The notes: a model not told the origin generated them from the sequence alone. A stretch of 64,000 nt of DNA from Sinotaia quadrata (GCA_028829895.1 CM054182.1:58734879-58798878); one strand, 5' to 3'; counted from the first letter of the stretch, positions 1 to 11,882 are shown. Numbers and translations are program-made.

Positions 1-430
1 CAGGTGTACCAGTTAAGACGGAAATGGCTAAGAGAAATATAATATCAAATGAGATACGAAAACCGATTGTTGATGGAGTGGTGAACAATAACTGTTTTCC
101 CGTTGGCATTTTGTTGACAACTCCCTTGTTATGACTGATTTTAAGCCTAAGAGATGGAAAAGGCAGGTTAGAAAAAAGATATTAAAAACGAAAGAAAACT
201 AAATATAGTGGGTGATTGCCTCTTGAGAACACGTTAGATTCAGAGAAGAGTTGGTTATTGCGCGTTGAAAATCTTATGTCACTTTGATTCTTCGACTTCT
301 GATAAGTGAAAGAAATTGTCAAACTTCTACAAGTTTGAAACATTCTTGTCGGTAAAGATATTAGTGGAAACATAGACATCATTTAGTATCAACACAGTTA
401 TATTTCATTCTCATTATCCATAAATACGTG
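1..430. other. Intergenic sequence, no feature seen
   Basis: AT-rich unique DNA. Nothing recognisable as a gene, repeat or RNA on either strand. Confidence 0.5.
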
Positions 431-431
431 C

Positions 432-615
432 GTGTACGTGTTTGTGTGCCTGCATCTTGCCTTGAGATGTCTGTGTTTGTGGCTGTCTTGTCTGAGATGT
501 CTGTGTTTGTGTGGCTGCATCTTCTCTGAGATGTCTGTGTTTGTGTGCCTGCGTCTTGCCCTAATATCTATGTTTTGTGTGCCTGCACCTTCTCTGAGAT
601 GTCTGTGTTTGTAAA
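432..615. repeat. Minisatellite, about 33-36 bp unit
   Basis: Five or so imperfect copies with the core GAGATGTCTGTGTTTGTGTG and CCTGCATCTTGCC. The same core ATCTTGCCTTGAGATGTCTG recurs in the array at 3510-3670. The open frames on both strands here are repeat artefacts. Confidence 0.85.
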
Positions 616-644
616 CCAAGTGATGTTTTATTTCATTTATATTC

Positions 645-797
645 ATTTTACATGTAACTGGCGAGTTAACTGATTTATGTTTGTTAAGAATGGATTTTAC
701 ATGTAACTGGCGAGTTAACTGATTTATGTTTGTTAAGAATGGATTTTACATGTAACTGGCGAGTTAACTGATTTATGTTTGTTAAGAATGGATTTTG
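645..797. repeat. Minisatellite, 49 bp x 3
   Basis: Three nearly identical copies containing CATGTAACTGGCGAGTTAAC; copy starts are 49 bp apart (e.g. 651 and 700). Confidence 0.95.
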
Positions 798-989
798 ATA
801 TATGAATCGTTACTGTTTCTAAACAATACGAAAATTAGCAAGACTTGAAGAATATGTTCAGAGCCTTATTCTTTGTTGTTTATTTTACCAAAACCAATAA
901 TCACCAACAGCAATTGCCTATAGGCGGTTGTAACTATATTTAGCCGGCCACGCTTTGCTTTAAGTGTGAAAACCGTCCCTGTTCTGCGA

Positions 990-1230
990 GGCGAGGTGTG
1001 AAAATTGCAAGCTATTTAGAGAAGATGGAAGAAAAATACAGGATTTTAAAGGTGTGAAAGTTGTAGGCAGTTTAGAGAAGATAGAAGGAAAATGCAGGAT
1101 TTTAATGTATCAGAGTTGCAGGCAGTTTAGAGAAGATAGAAGGAAAATACAGGATTTTAATGTGTCAGAGGTGTGAAAGTTGTAGGCAGTTTAGAGAACA
1201 TAGAAGGAAAATACTGGATTTTAAATTGGC
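990..1230. repeat. Minisatellite, about 53-62 bp x 4
   Basis: Four copies of GGCAGTTTAGAGAAGATAGA followed by AGGAAAATACAGGATTTTAA. Unit length varies because some copies carry an extra GTGTGAAAG-type segment. Confidence 0.9.
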
Positions 1231-1730
1231 ACGCTGAAGATGTGTTCAAATTCACTACTACCAATTAATTTTGTCCAAAACAAATTTGCAATTCTGCAAG
1301 TAATCTTTAAAGATCTCTGTATTGCAGAGAGTAACTCACTATTAGTAAGAGTGCCGTTGGGTAAGGTGCGTTTTTGTTAATAGTTCGCTTAGAATTTAAA
1401 GTCATTACGTACTTCCTATCTGTGGATTTAGTGAACTTGTTTGGGTGTTAAAGTGATTTATGGGCCGAACAAAGGCGCCTATCCCTGGGTGCAATAGAAT
1501 TAAGGGCAGAGTAATGCCGGTCGCGGTCTGACCAAATGTGATTATGTAGTGATGCTTGGATTAGCTTGGTGAACACTTCTTGAGCTAGAGTCCGCCATGA
1601 TTTCTTTTGGGAACTGGTCTTGTAGGATGCGATATCAAAGTGTGTGTGTGCTGAAATGCTATTTCTTTGGCTTGTCGGTTATTTCCGCACTGAAACTACG
1701 GAAAGTGCTTTATAAAAAAATATTATAATA
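1231..1730. other. Intergenic sequence, no feature seen
   Basis: Unique DNA with no recognisable gene or repeat. Confidence 0.45.
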
Positions 1731-1960
1731 ATGCTTATTCCGTTACTCTCACTACTGCAACAACAATTACTACTACCTCTCAATGCTACTAATATTATTA
1801 CTACTCTTACTTTTACCACAAATGATATTACTACTACCACTGTTACTACTACTGCAGTTACTATTAGTAGTAATACTAAGAATACTATGCTTACTATTAC
1901 TAATAATAATATGAATACTATAATTACTATTATTAATAATACTTAGAATACTGCATAACT
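1731..1960. repeat. ACT/ATT trinucleotide-rich simple tract
   Basis: Degenerate TACTAC and TATTAC triplets leading directly into the 42-bp array. The Thr/Asn/Ile-rich open frame is a product of the triplet composition. Confidence 0.8.
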
Positions 1961-2300
1961 GTTACCACTACTAAAACTGTTATTATAACTACAGATACTA
2001 CTAAAGTCACTACTAAAACTGTTATTATAACTACAGATACTACTAAACTCACTACTAAAACTGTTATTATAACTACAGATACTACTAAAGTCACTACTAA
2101 AACTGTTATTATAACTACAGATACTACTAAAGTCACTACTAAAACTGTTATTATAACTACAGATACTACTAAAGTCACTACTAAAACTGTTATTATAACT
2201 ACAGATACTACTAAAGTCACTACTAAAACTGTTATTATAACTACAGATACTACTAAAGTCACTACTAAAACTGTTATTATAACTACAGATACTACGAATA
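1960..2300. repeat. Minisatellite, 42 bp x 8
   Basis: Copies of TTATAACTACAGATACTACT at exact 42-bp steps (1991, 2033, 2075 and so on to 2285). Because 42 is a multiple of three, long frames stay open on the minus strand as 14-residue repeats; this is not evidence of a gene. Confidence 0.97.
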
Positions 2301-2351
2301 TTGTTGCTACTACTATTCCACCTATGTCTACATCCTTTCACTGCCATATTT

Positions 2352-2520
2352 ACCCATGTTTTAATTTTTCAAACCACGCGTTTAAAGCAAGACAATATGT
2401 CGGACAACGCATGCAAATTGTTGTCCCACTAGTGACGTCAAATGTTATGTTGCTATGGTGAGAAGTCAGTCTCGCAAATAAATGAGAGCTCTGATTTCTT
2501 TAAGAAATATTAACATTCAA
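2352..2520 (+). repeat. Dispersed repeat DR-B, copy 1
   Basis: Aligns with 4056-4235 in the same orientation: shared ACGCGTTTA, AGC-AG-CAAT-T, a GCATGC core followed by ATTGT, a GACGT, and a TGATTT-TTTAAGAAA block near the end. Roughly 170 bp, clearly diverged. Not identified; possibly a SINE or MITE. Confidence 0.6.
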
Positions 2521-3505
2521 TACTGTCAGGAAATATTAGGCAAATTATGTTGCGTTATGAAGATAATATTTTCATTTTATTAATTGTATCTATTTAATTT
2601 ATGAGAAGAGACTTCCGTTAGACACTTGCGTTCGGATGGTGCAATAACGTGTTTATGAGTTGAGAGTATGTGGGTCACACTAGGGGTGAGGTAAAGGCCG
2701 TTAACTGAATACGAGACGCCCATATTTGGTCACTTGCGTTCCGTATCGTGACGTAGCGTTAATTCGCCAGCTGACCTCGAGTCATTCATATATCCGTGTG
2801 AATGAATCGGAATTCTTTAGACGCCCGTTATTCATCCACAGTGCCCATTGTTCAAGGGTAGAGAGATCACGTCCATTTTGACCGCTGCATGACTTTACAT
2901 AGTGGTAAATATAGTTGACTTCTCTAAATTATAGTATTTTTCCTTAGTGAAATATTGTATAAAATATTTATGTGATTGTTAAATGATTGTTAAATGATTG
3001 ATGTATTTTTCTCACAGAGATAAGTGGCGTTAGCGATTGAAACATTTTGTAGAATGATCAAGATAGAATAACCACATGTGTATTGCTATATTTTCACGGT
3101 TAAAATTGTTATAATGGGAAAGAGCTAATGGTGAATAGAAGATAGTTAACAAGCATCATGTGAACCATGGCTAAAATATATTGTACTGGGAAACTATGCA
3201 TTTGTAAAGCTGAATCATTTGTTCATTTAGATATTTTTAATGATTTGGAAACTGTGAATTAGCTGTAGTTAATTAGTGGAGATTGTAAAAAGTAATCTAT
3301 CACTGTCGCCGCCACAAAGCCCATATAATCACTTATCATAACACGACACTGTAGAAGGATGTTATTCATTACAGCCAGTCTGGGAGTCTTGGAGAGGAGA
3401 CTTGAATCATAGAATCTAGAAGTTGAGACTCGGATCCAGAGGTTAGACTTGGAGCCAAACATGGAATCTTTAAAATCTGTGGCCAGCTGTTCGAGGACTA
3501 TGCCA
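2520..3505. other. Intergenic sequence, no feature seen
   Basis: Unique AT-rich DNA. Contains a short direct duplication TGATTGTTAAATGATTGTTAAATGA near 2970; otherwise nothing identified. Confidence 0.45.
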
Positions 3506-3509
3506 AGTG

Positions 3510-3672
3510 CCTGTATCTTGCCTTGAGATGTCTGTATTTTGTGCCTGTATTGCATGTTGCTCTTATCCTTATATTTATATAGCACTGTACATCTTGCCTT
3601 GAGATGTCTGTATTTTGTGCCTGTATTGCATGTTGCTCTTATCCATATATTTATATAGCACTGTACATCCAT
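3510..3672. repeat. Tandem duplication, 77 bp x 2
   Basis: GTGCCTGTATTGCATGTTGC at 3541 recurs at 3618. Includes the CTTGAGATGTCTGT core of the 432-615 array. Confidence 0.9.
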
Positions 3673-4055
3673 AGGAAGTTTGAAATCGAAACAAGAAAGT
3701 GGCAAACAGCAACAATTTATAAAGTTATATTCATTGAGCGGGGTGAGGGTAGGAAGATAAATTAAGCCTGCAAAAATGATTAAATCAATTCGGGTTTTAC
3801 TTACTTGTTATTTCTTTCATATGTCTGGCATAGCTACATCATTGATTTTATCTATGGCTAGTCAAACTATCCCGAAAATGTATCTATTTAGTATTTCATA
3901 TTCTTCTTGCAGGAAATGTTCACTATACAATACTGTATTCACATTTGGATTAAAATTTTCTCGTTGCTTCTTTCCCTTTTTAAAAAAAAATTACTTTTGA
4001 TCCTTCAAAAATGTAAAGAAATTAATATTTTTCCTTCTTCGGCTGTTTGTGCATC

Positions 4056-4235
4056 TCTATGTTTGACCATTCTTTTAAGTTTTCAGCTACGCGTTTACAG
4101 CGAGGCAATGTCTGACAGTGCATGCGCATTGTAGAACTGCGCCATGACGTTACATATCACGTTACTGTGATGAAGAATCAATCTTGTACATGAACGTGAG
4201 CTATGATTTATTTAAGAAAAGTATAACTTTCTGGA
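4056..4235 (+). repeat. Dispersed repeat DR-B, copy 2
   Basis: The partner of 2352-2520. Its GCATGCGCATTGTAGA core also occurs at about 49600 (GCGCATGCGCATTGTAGAG), a possible third and more diverged member. Open frames across it read through without any recognisable protein. Confidence 0.6.
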
Positions 4236-4519
4236 ATAAATGTATTATTAGTAGTCATTGAACGTTTACATTTTACAATAATAATTCTAAAAATGGGGGA
4301 TTATTCAATTCATGAGGATTTATTCTTATCTGTGATTGACCTAGATCCCATTTCACTTGGTCTTTAAGTTCTCTTAGTGATAGTAATAGGCGAGTCCATA
4401 GTGTGAATTTTAGACTGGCAATTTTCTAGGAAGCCCATGATGATTTCTTCGCACTGGTACTAAATTCTACAGTTACTGATGTATAAAGGCTGTTTTCCTA
4501 AGTTCCAGAGACACAGAAA

Positions 4520-5210
4520 GTAGGAGTGTAGCTAGGAATGGCGTAGACACAAGAGTATCACATTAAAGGACTGTAGCTAGGAATGGCGTAGACACAAGAG
4601 TATCACATTAAAGGACTGTAGCTAGGAATGGCGTAGACACACAAGAGTATCACATTAAAGGACTGTAGCTAGGAATGGCGTAGACACACAAGAGTATACA
4701 TTAAAGGACTGTAGCTAGGAATGGCGTAGACACACAAGAGTATCACATTAAAGGACTGTAGCTAGGAATGGCGTAGACACACAAGAGTATACATAAAGGA
4801 CTGTAGCTAGGAATGGCGTAGACACACAAGAGTATCACATTAAAGGACTGTAGCTAGGAATGGCGTAGACACACAAGAGTATCACATTAAAGGACTGTAG
4901 CTAGGAATGGCGTAGACACACAAGAGTATCACATTAAAGGACTGTAGCTAGGAATGGCGTAGACACACAAGAGTATCACATTAAAGGACTGTAGCTAGGA
5001 ATGGCGTAGACACACAAGAACGTCACACTAAAGTATTGCAGCAATGAATGACATAGACACACTAAAGAGTCACATTAATATTGTAGCTAAGAATAGTATA
5101 GACACACAAGAGATTCACATTAAAATACTGTAGCTAGAAAAGGCTACACAAGAGAGATCATAGTAAAGTATTGCAGCTAGGAATGTGTATGGACAATAGG
5201 AATGGCATAG
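4520..5210. repeat. Minisatellite, 45-47 bp, about 11 good copies plus degenerate copies
   Basis: Unit contains CTGTAGCTAGGAATGGCGTA then GACACACAAGAGTATCACAT. Copies from about 4527 to 5035 are nearly identical; from 5035 to 5210 they become progressively diverged. Confidence 0.97.
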
Positions 5211-5346
5211 ACACTGTCTCACTTAACTTTCAACTACAGATCATGGCGAAGTACGCGGATCAAGGAAGTTCTATAGGGAAACCCCACTCAGTACTCGATA
5301 ATAATTAGCCCTGGAAAGATTCTTGCGTCGTTTAGTAGAACTCTCT

Positions 5347-5362
5347 CCCCCCCCCCCCCCCC
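5347..5362. repeat. Poly-C run, 16 C
   Basis: Uninterrupted homopolymer after CTCTCT. Length may be inaccurate in assemblies. Confidence 0.95.
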
Positions 5363-5589
5363 AGATCGAGCGGCAGGGAATAACAAGTACACTGTGGAAG
5401 AAGGGTTTGTGGAGAAGACGATTATCGGTCCACACCAGTAGCATCCATAACGAAGATGAAAAACGTAGATGTTGACATTAGAAAACGCGATAACGATAAA
5501 AATAACGAGATGTCAATAAATGTCGAAGTCTAAAAAATGAAATGCGAGTCGCGTTTAGTGAAACATTTCAGCTTCATTCGCTGAAAATT

Positions 5590-5735
5590 TGCTAAGAGCA
5601 GACAATCGTGACGGTATCAACGCTAGTATGTACACGGTACATACACTAGTGACAATCGTACTGCCACTGTACATACACTAGAAGACAATCGTGACGGTAT
5701 CAACACTAGTATGTACACTGTACAAATGAACGGAA
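5590..5735. repeat. Partly palindromic repeat, about 3 partial copies
   Basis: GACAATCGTGACGGTATCAA occurs twice. CTAGTATGTACAC is next to GGTACATACACTAG, an imperfect palindrome. Confidence 0.75.
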
Positions 5736-5754
5736 CTAGTTTACACATCGGATC

Positions 5755-6015
5755 CAAGTAACAACAAAAGGTAGTCACAAAGTAACCACAAAAAGATAGT
5801 CACAAAGTAACCAGTAAAAGGTAGTCACAAAAGTAACAACAAAAAGGTAGTCACAAAGTAACAACAAAAAGGTAGTCACGAAGTAACCAGTAAAAGGTAG
5901 TCACAAAAGTAACAACAAAAAGGTAGTCACAAAAGTAACAACAAAAAGGTAGTCACAAAGTAACTATAAAAAGGTAGTCACAAAGTAACCACAAAAAGAT
6001 AGTCACAAAGGAGAA
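5755..6015. repeat. Minisatellite, 25-26 bp x 10
   Basis: GGTAGTCACAAAGTAAC repeats with starts at 5771, 5796, 5821, 5847, 5872, 5897, 5923, 5949, 5974 and 5999; variants differ in CAGTAAAA versus CAACAAAA linkers. Confidence 0.97.
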
Positions 6016-6595
6016 AAAAATGTGTGTACAAAATATAATGCTCACGCACAAATAATAATTCTTGTTAATTAATTAAATATGAAATGTTTAAGCAGTTCAG
6101 TTCAACAATCTTGCGTGTGGTTGCATCATGTGAAAATAATAGCTTTTTTTACAGTTCAATAGAGTTAAAACTATTCTAAAGTTCTGATTCAGTGTTTTCT
6201 CCAGTTATACAAAATTGACATACAGATGCAAAGAGATTTATACAAATGAATAAGAAATAGAAACTCGTGATTGAGACAAGGTCAAGAGAAGTTAAAATTT
6301 GCGAGGGTTTCACGTGGTGAGGTTTCAGAGTTGACACAAGTTGAATTATCGTGTTGGGGACTGGTGTCACACTTCCAGTCTCGAATAATGCTTAGGTTGA
6401 CTTTAGCTAGGGCTGCTTGTGAATTGTCAGGCAAATTCGTCTCAGAATCCCCCACAAAACAAAACATCACCCCACCCCCCTAAATCGGCCAGTGAAAATC
6501 TTGCTAGACAAAAAACTATATATAGAGTGTGCACGATTTTTTTCGCACAACTTTTGTATCAAGAGAATAGTTTATGGTTTTACAAGATTAAGTAT
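6016..6595. other. Intergenic sequence, no feature seen
   Basis: Unique DNA. Open frames of 62-82 codons overlap on both strands but show no domain or splice logic. Confidence 0.4.
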
Positions 6596-6596
6596 G

Positions 6597-6644
6597 GTAG
6601 TGGTGGTGGTGGTGGTGTATGTGTGTGTGTATATATATATATAG
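6597..6644. repeat. Compound microsatellite (TGG)n(TG)n(TA)n
   Basis: Adjacent TGG, TG and TA runs within 50 bp. Confidence 0.9.
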
Positions 6645-6824
6645 TTTTTGCAGGTTGGATTTTATAAATATTAAAATTAATTAAATGAATAAAATCTAGA
6701 TACATGAAGAGTATGAGTAAGTCTAGTGCAGGGATGCACGTTTGACGTAATTATTCACGTCACCAGTGGAACCGAGCAAATGATTTTGATAGATTGGAAT
6801 GCAGGCCAAGGGAAACTCATTGGC

Positions 6825-7105
6825 TTTCTTTGAAATATTATAATCGATTAACTGATTAGCTTTCCTTAGCAAATTATAATCCACTAGGTGATTGGATTTC
6901 CTTGGAGTATTATAAATCCATTAACTGATGCGCTTTCCTTGGAATATTATAATCCATTAGCTGATTGGGTTTCCTTGGAGTATTATAAATGCATTAGATG
7001 ACTGACTTTCCTTGGAGTATTATAAATCCATTAGCTGACTGGATTTCCTTGGAGTATTATAAATGCATTAGATGATTGACATTCCTTGGAGTATTACATC
7101 TGTAT
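6825..7105. repeat. Minisatellite, about 36 bp x 7
   Basis: Degenerate copies of CTTTCCTTGGAGTATTATAA then ATGCATTAGATGATTGA. Confidence 0.9.
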
Positions 7106-8770
7106 TATTATTTGATTATGAAATGTTGGTTTGATGCTATTCATTTTATCTGCTTGTCTATAATATGTGTTGATATATTTGACATTCTACTGCAGACATT
7201 GCATATCGTTTGGTAGATGGTTTATCTTTGATTGGCGTAAAAATTGATAATGATTGATACAATACTTACACTTTTGGTAAATGTAGGTATCGAAACAGAC
7301 ATTGGGGCACTGCTAATTGTAATTTTCCACGACCGTCTAATAATGTAAACTGAGAAATCACTTAATTATAATTATAAGTTTTAGAAGTGATAGTTGATAG
7401 GAAATCATTAGTGGAATTGTGAAAATGTTAGAATCAGTATCTACGTGTGAAATGCCAGTTAATTTAAAGAAATCAGTGAGCAGAGCAAGCTCTTAGTATC
7501 ATTGTAATTAGTTGCAGATAGACCCTCCCTTTCTCCTTGAATTGAGTTGCAGAACTCTTGAAGTGAATTCATGAGTTATTGTTCCATGGAACGTTTGCAT
7601 CTGTAGAGGCATAGACCGTCTTATGGGGATGGTAATTTGTTGGAGTGCAATCAGTTACTCTAGTACCACTTGGGAGCTGTCCTCATGGAACAGGACTGAC
7701 TGCGTGAAACGACCCCAGGCATTCAGAGTTTGTTCCGATACATTAAAAGAAATATCAGATTTCTAAGTAACTGACTTAGTTTGGATTTCTAATCACTGAC
7801 TCTGTTTAATGCATTGTTGATTTGTTGGTATATTTTGATAAGATTAGTGCTCCATATATCTATAATAGAATCTATTATAAATCTGTAATTTTTATATCTC
7901 TGAGTCTATTTACTGCTTTTGTGACACATATTCTGTTTTTGCTCGTCTGTAGCTGATGTATCATTCTGTTTATGAATTAACAATGCGTAGGAAAATTAAT
8001 ATTTCACTTTATGTACTTTCTTGTTACAGATGGGTATTTTTATGGTTGGAGTATTTTTATTATATGAAAAGTAATTAACTAATGAGTATTTTTGTGATAA
8101 CGAACAGTATTTCTTCTCTAACTGATAATTAATTATATTTAGTAGAATTTCATGATTACAAAATCGCTTTTTGTTTACATCTGTATTCTGGAGATGAAGG
8201 AAGCACTAAGAATGATTTAAAATTCCTGTGAATTTAATCTTCATGTGCTCTTGCACTATAACAGCCTTTCTGGAATAGATCCAGATCGAACACAAGTGAA
8301 TTCTCACATTTGTACTCTTGTGAGCTTGTTTAACAAATGTTTTCTTTTTCAAATTTCCGTTTTACTAAAAGCCTGTGATAAATAATCAAAAGAATTCAAT
8401 TCCTAGGAGTGTTTAGCCTGGTGCCCCAAAAGAAACCTTGTAGATCTAGCCGTACCCAAGAAAGATAACTCTGAGAAGGCCAAAGATGCAATCAAGAAAG
8501 AAACAAAATGCGGATAGCATTCTGATCAGAATCAGGCTGGGAACCAGGATAAAGATATAATCATATTAAAGTGTTACATGGAAGTAGCGGGGACATAGCT
8601 ACTCTTTCTATTAAGTCGACAAAGCCGTTAGGGACTGGTTGTTATGAACAAGCACGGACTGTGAAGTAGGTTTTGATTTTTGTGTAAGAAGAACAAAGAA
8701 CAATTACATATTCCTTTATTACGTGAATTTAATTTTATTCCACGTAGCTCTAAGGTTTATCTAAACTAAA
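7106..8770. other. Long AT-rich unique stretch; faint coding-like segment at 8460-8620
   Basis: No repeat array and no gene recognised. From about 8460 one plus frame reads KDNSEKAKDAIKKETKCG and, after a stop, SDQNQAGNQDKDIIILKCYM. This has the look of an old retrotransposon N-terminal region but is too short and broken to assign. Confidence 0.3.
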
Positions 8771-8785
8771 ATCTATCTATCTATC

Positions 8786-8829
<44 letters not shown>
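8771..8829. repeat. (ATCT)n microsatellite
   Basis: About 15 tetranucleotide units with one TTATC interruption; the GATA motif on the minus strand. Confidence 0.97.
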
Positions 8830-9405
8830 GTATATCTGAAGGCATGTTTTACAGTCGTCTTAACATCATATATTATGACATGAGTTGGGCTGAAAATTAC
8901 AACCAAAATTTTAAAACAAATTAAACTGTTCATTCACTTTTCAAAGAGGAAAAAGAATGCCGTGATTGTCGCCAACAAAATTCCCAAGGCTGTCAAAGTA
9001 GTGATCTTTAGAGAACTAATTATCCGAGTCTAGCCGAACAGTGCGAGAAATTTCCGCCTGTAGATGGCGGCGATTCGAAGAGCCACTCCATCACCTGTTT
9101 AAACGAAAACAGGCCTGCCTTTGACAGTTAATCTGGAGCGTAAGTCAGACGGGGTTTGTTTAAACACTAGGCGTTGTCCCGACCCCTGTCGACTCCAGTC
9201 CTGTGTCTGCAGCCTTGCTCCATGCCGACTGTGTTGCAAGCTCTGCACTAACAATAAGGGATATAGACGAGACTTGGCCGTGACTTTTCAGTTATCCCTG
9301 AAGTTTATAAAAGGCAAAAAAAGAACAGCGAAAACATTAATTACGATTACTTGTAGAGGAGCTTGCGGTCTGTATAGAAGACAGGACTTGTCATTTGACT
9401 CTGGT
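8830..9405. other. Intergenic sequence, no feature assigned
   Basis: Unique DNA, slightly GC-richer around 9050-9260. A Cys-rich plus-strand frame (CSLAPCRLCCKLC) is visible but it runs into the microsatellite downstream and shows no recognised fold. Confidence 0.35.
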
Positions 9406-9421
9406 AAAAAAAAAAAAAAAA

Positions 9422-9452
<31 letters not shown>

Positions 9453-9470
9453 ACGTGTGCGCGCGCGTAA
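9406..9470. repeat. Poly-A then (TG)n then (CG)n tract
   Basis: A16, followed by alternating TG, ACGTGTG and GCGCGCG. The alternating purine-pyrimidine part has Z-DNA-forming character. Confidence 0.9.
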
Positions 9471-9529
9471 GCTGATGATTTCTGATATTGCATTGTTTAT
9501 TTCGCTGTCTGCTGATGTACTTATTCCAT

Positions 9530-10850
9530 GTCTCCTCTACCACTACATTACTACTGTTGTTTCCCCTTTGACTATTATTCTTACTACTATCACTCCCACT
9601 ATAAATGTTACCAGTACTCTTTATCTGCCCCCCCAAAATATTATTGCGATTAGTACTGCTCCTACTACTGCTGAAACACAAGTACAGCACAACTAGTACT
9701 GCCCCTAGTATATCCTCCGCCATCTATTTTACAACTATAAGTAATTGTCTTCTTCCTATTGCTACCAACTGCTGCTACTTCATTTCTGAATTTTACCTCA
9801 CAACTACTCCTGGTATTCCTCCCCTCTCTACTACTACACGACGCTGTTAGTATTATAATGTATAGCCACTGGAGAATATTAACACTATGACTATTATTTC
9901 TCCTCCTACTAACAATAAACATCTATTGCTATCATTTTTATTGCTACACAACTACTATTACAAGTATGATACAATTAGCTCCCTTGTTTTTTCCTAATAT
10001 TGCACAACCAATACAATTAGTAATTTTTCTCCTACAAGTATACAATTATGACTACTAATATTATTTCTGTTATTACAACAGCCCCACAACTTTTGTGCAA
10101 CTACTTGATATACACTACCGCTACTACAAAGTTAATATTACTACTACAACCAAACTAGATTACAACTTCCAAGTATACAATGACTACACAACTAGTACTC
10201 CTACTATCTCCTACTTCTACACATCTAATACTATTACTCCTTCCACTACAGAATATCTACTACTCTACCTCGTCTCCTCTTATCTCTACACATATATTAG
10301 TATTATTTTTCCTATAACTGCGGTACAAGTACTATCATAGCTCTTTCGCCTAATATTACAAGATAACAATTATATAATTATTATTACATTTCTCCTAATA
10401 TTACTACACAGTTACCACTATTGATTCTTTGCATAATACTACAGTGTTGCTGATAATAATCCTTATTTTAATATTACTATTCAACTATTGCTACTTGTCC
10501 TACTACACACATACTAGTACTCAGACTCCTCTTTGTACTGTCACTCCTACTATTCGTACGCTGTCTCTTAAATCGATCCACTTCTAAGATACTTCTAAGC
10601 TACTTCTACTAATATTACTACTTCAAAGCTACTTCTAAATTTTCTATTCCTTCACTCATCTTCTTACTGCACCAACACCTACAATTATTACACTGCCTCT
10701 ACAAATACCTCTATATTACTCTTCTGTCTCCTTCTCTTTCTACTAATACCTCTATATTACTTTTCTGTCTCCTTCTCTTTCTACTAATACCTCTATATTA
10801 CTCTTCTGTCTCCTTCTCTTTCTACTAATATTATATTTTTTTCTATTTTT
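9530..10850. repeat. G-poor ACT/TAC simple-sequence tract, 1.3 kb
   Basis: Dominated on the plus strand by TACTAC, ACTATT and CTCCTAC words with very little G. Near its end (10690-10835) is a clean 41-bp repeat x 3 containing TACCTCTATATTACTCTTCT. Many low-complexity Thr/Tyr/Ser frames result; none is a gene. Confidence 0.85.
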
Positions 10851-10921
10851 TATTGTTAGAGGTGAGAGCAGTTTGCACTTTTAGTGCATTTATTCTTAGC
10901 ATTTTAAAAAGGCCCCCTTTT

Positions 10922-11005
<84 letters not shown>
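10922..11005. repeat. (CA)n microsatellite
   Basis: About 42 dinucleotide units with one CATACA interruption. Confidence 0.98.
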
Positions 11006-11007
<2 letters not shown>

Positions 11008-11354
11008 TATATAATATACGACAACGAGACACATACATGTAGAAAGAAAGACAAAGTCTTTGCCTTGATTTTAGTCTTCTCAAAGTTGATTTTACATCTT
11101 ATCCTTTTGGTCAATAGGTTTAGAAATTTAAGATTACTTACACTAATATTTTTTAATATTAGAGGTACGCATTTGATCACACTGAAATTTTTGATTTTAT
11201 TTCTAGAGTTTATTGTTGCATTTTTTATTGCTGCCAATGTGGATTTAGTCCTTGATTTTTAACTCATCGACCTCATTTATAAAATGAAAATTAAAGTAAT
11301 TTTTAAAATAGGGCTGTCAATGTTGTCTCCTTTTTTTCTAAATTATTTTAAAGT

Positions 11355-11447
11355 CAGTCCTCCGTCCGTCCTTCCTTCCTTCCTTTCGTCCTTCCTTCCT
11401 TCCGTCCTCCTTTTCTTCCTTCCTTTCTTCCTTCCTTCCTTCCTTCA
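11355..11447. repeat. (CCTT)n / (CCGT)n microsatellite
   Basis: Imperfect tetranucleotide pyrimidine tract. Confidence 0.95.
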
Positions 11448-11725
11448 ACGCACACTCGCAGCTGTGTGTATTTAATTAAAGAATATATCTTTTTTTAAAA
11501 AAGTAGATACATTTTCGAACATTAATTGTTCGCTGCTCACTGACTGACGGGGTTATGTCTGGTTATTTCTAATTCTTTCGTCCAAGGGCCTTAATTGATG
11601 TGATCTACGTAATTGTGTCGTCATTAAAGTATTCTCCAACGTGACTAAGTCAAAAGGTTTTAGATTTTTCACACTCGAACTGACAGCCTGGAAAAATCAC
11701 ACACATTTATGTAATCATGTGCTTT

Positions 11726-11736
11726 TTTTCTTCTTT

Positions 11737-11768
<32 letters not shown>

Positions 11769-11770
11769 TC
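11726..11770. repeat. (TTTC)n microsatellite
   Basis: Perfect TTTC units ending in CAG, which by chance resembles a splice acceptor; no exon follows. Confidence 0.95.
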
Positions 11771-11882
11771 AGATCGCTTCAACTGATTTGGAAAAGGAAT
11801 TGTTTTTGTTCATTCATATACTCTTATAAGAAAAAAAATTTCTTACGTGAAAATAATTAAGACATACCAGCACACAAACACC

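Noticed and set aside
1933..2347. Long frames of 109 and 134 codons across the 42-bp array
   Set aside because: Unit length divisible by three keeps both frames open; the peptide is an exact 14-residue repeat with no flanking exon.
9121..9696. 191-codon frame with a Cys-rich start
   Set aside because: It runs through poly-A and a TG microsatellite into the G-poor tract. No domain, and the minus strand is also open.
11726..11773. Polypyrimidine plus CAG resembling a splice acceptor
   Set aside because: Produced by a TTTC microsatellite; no coding exon follows.
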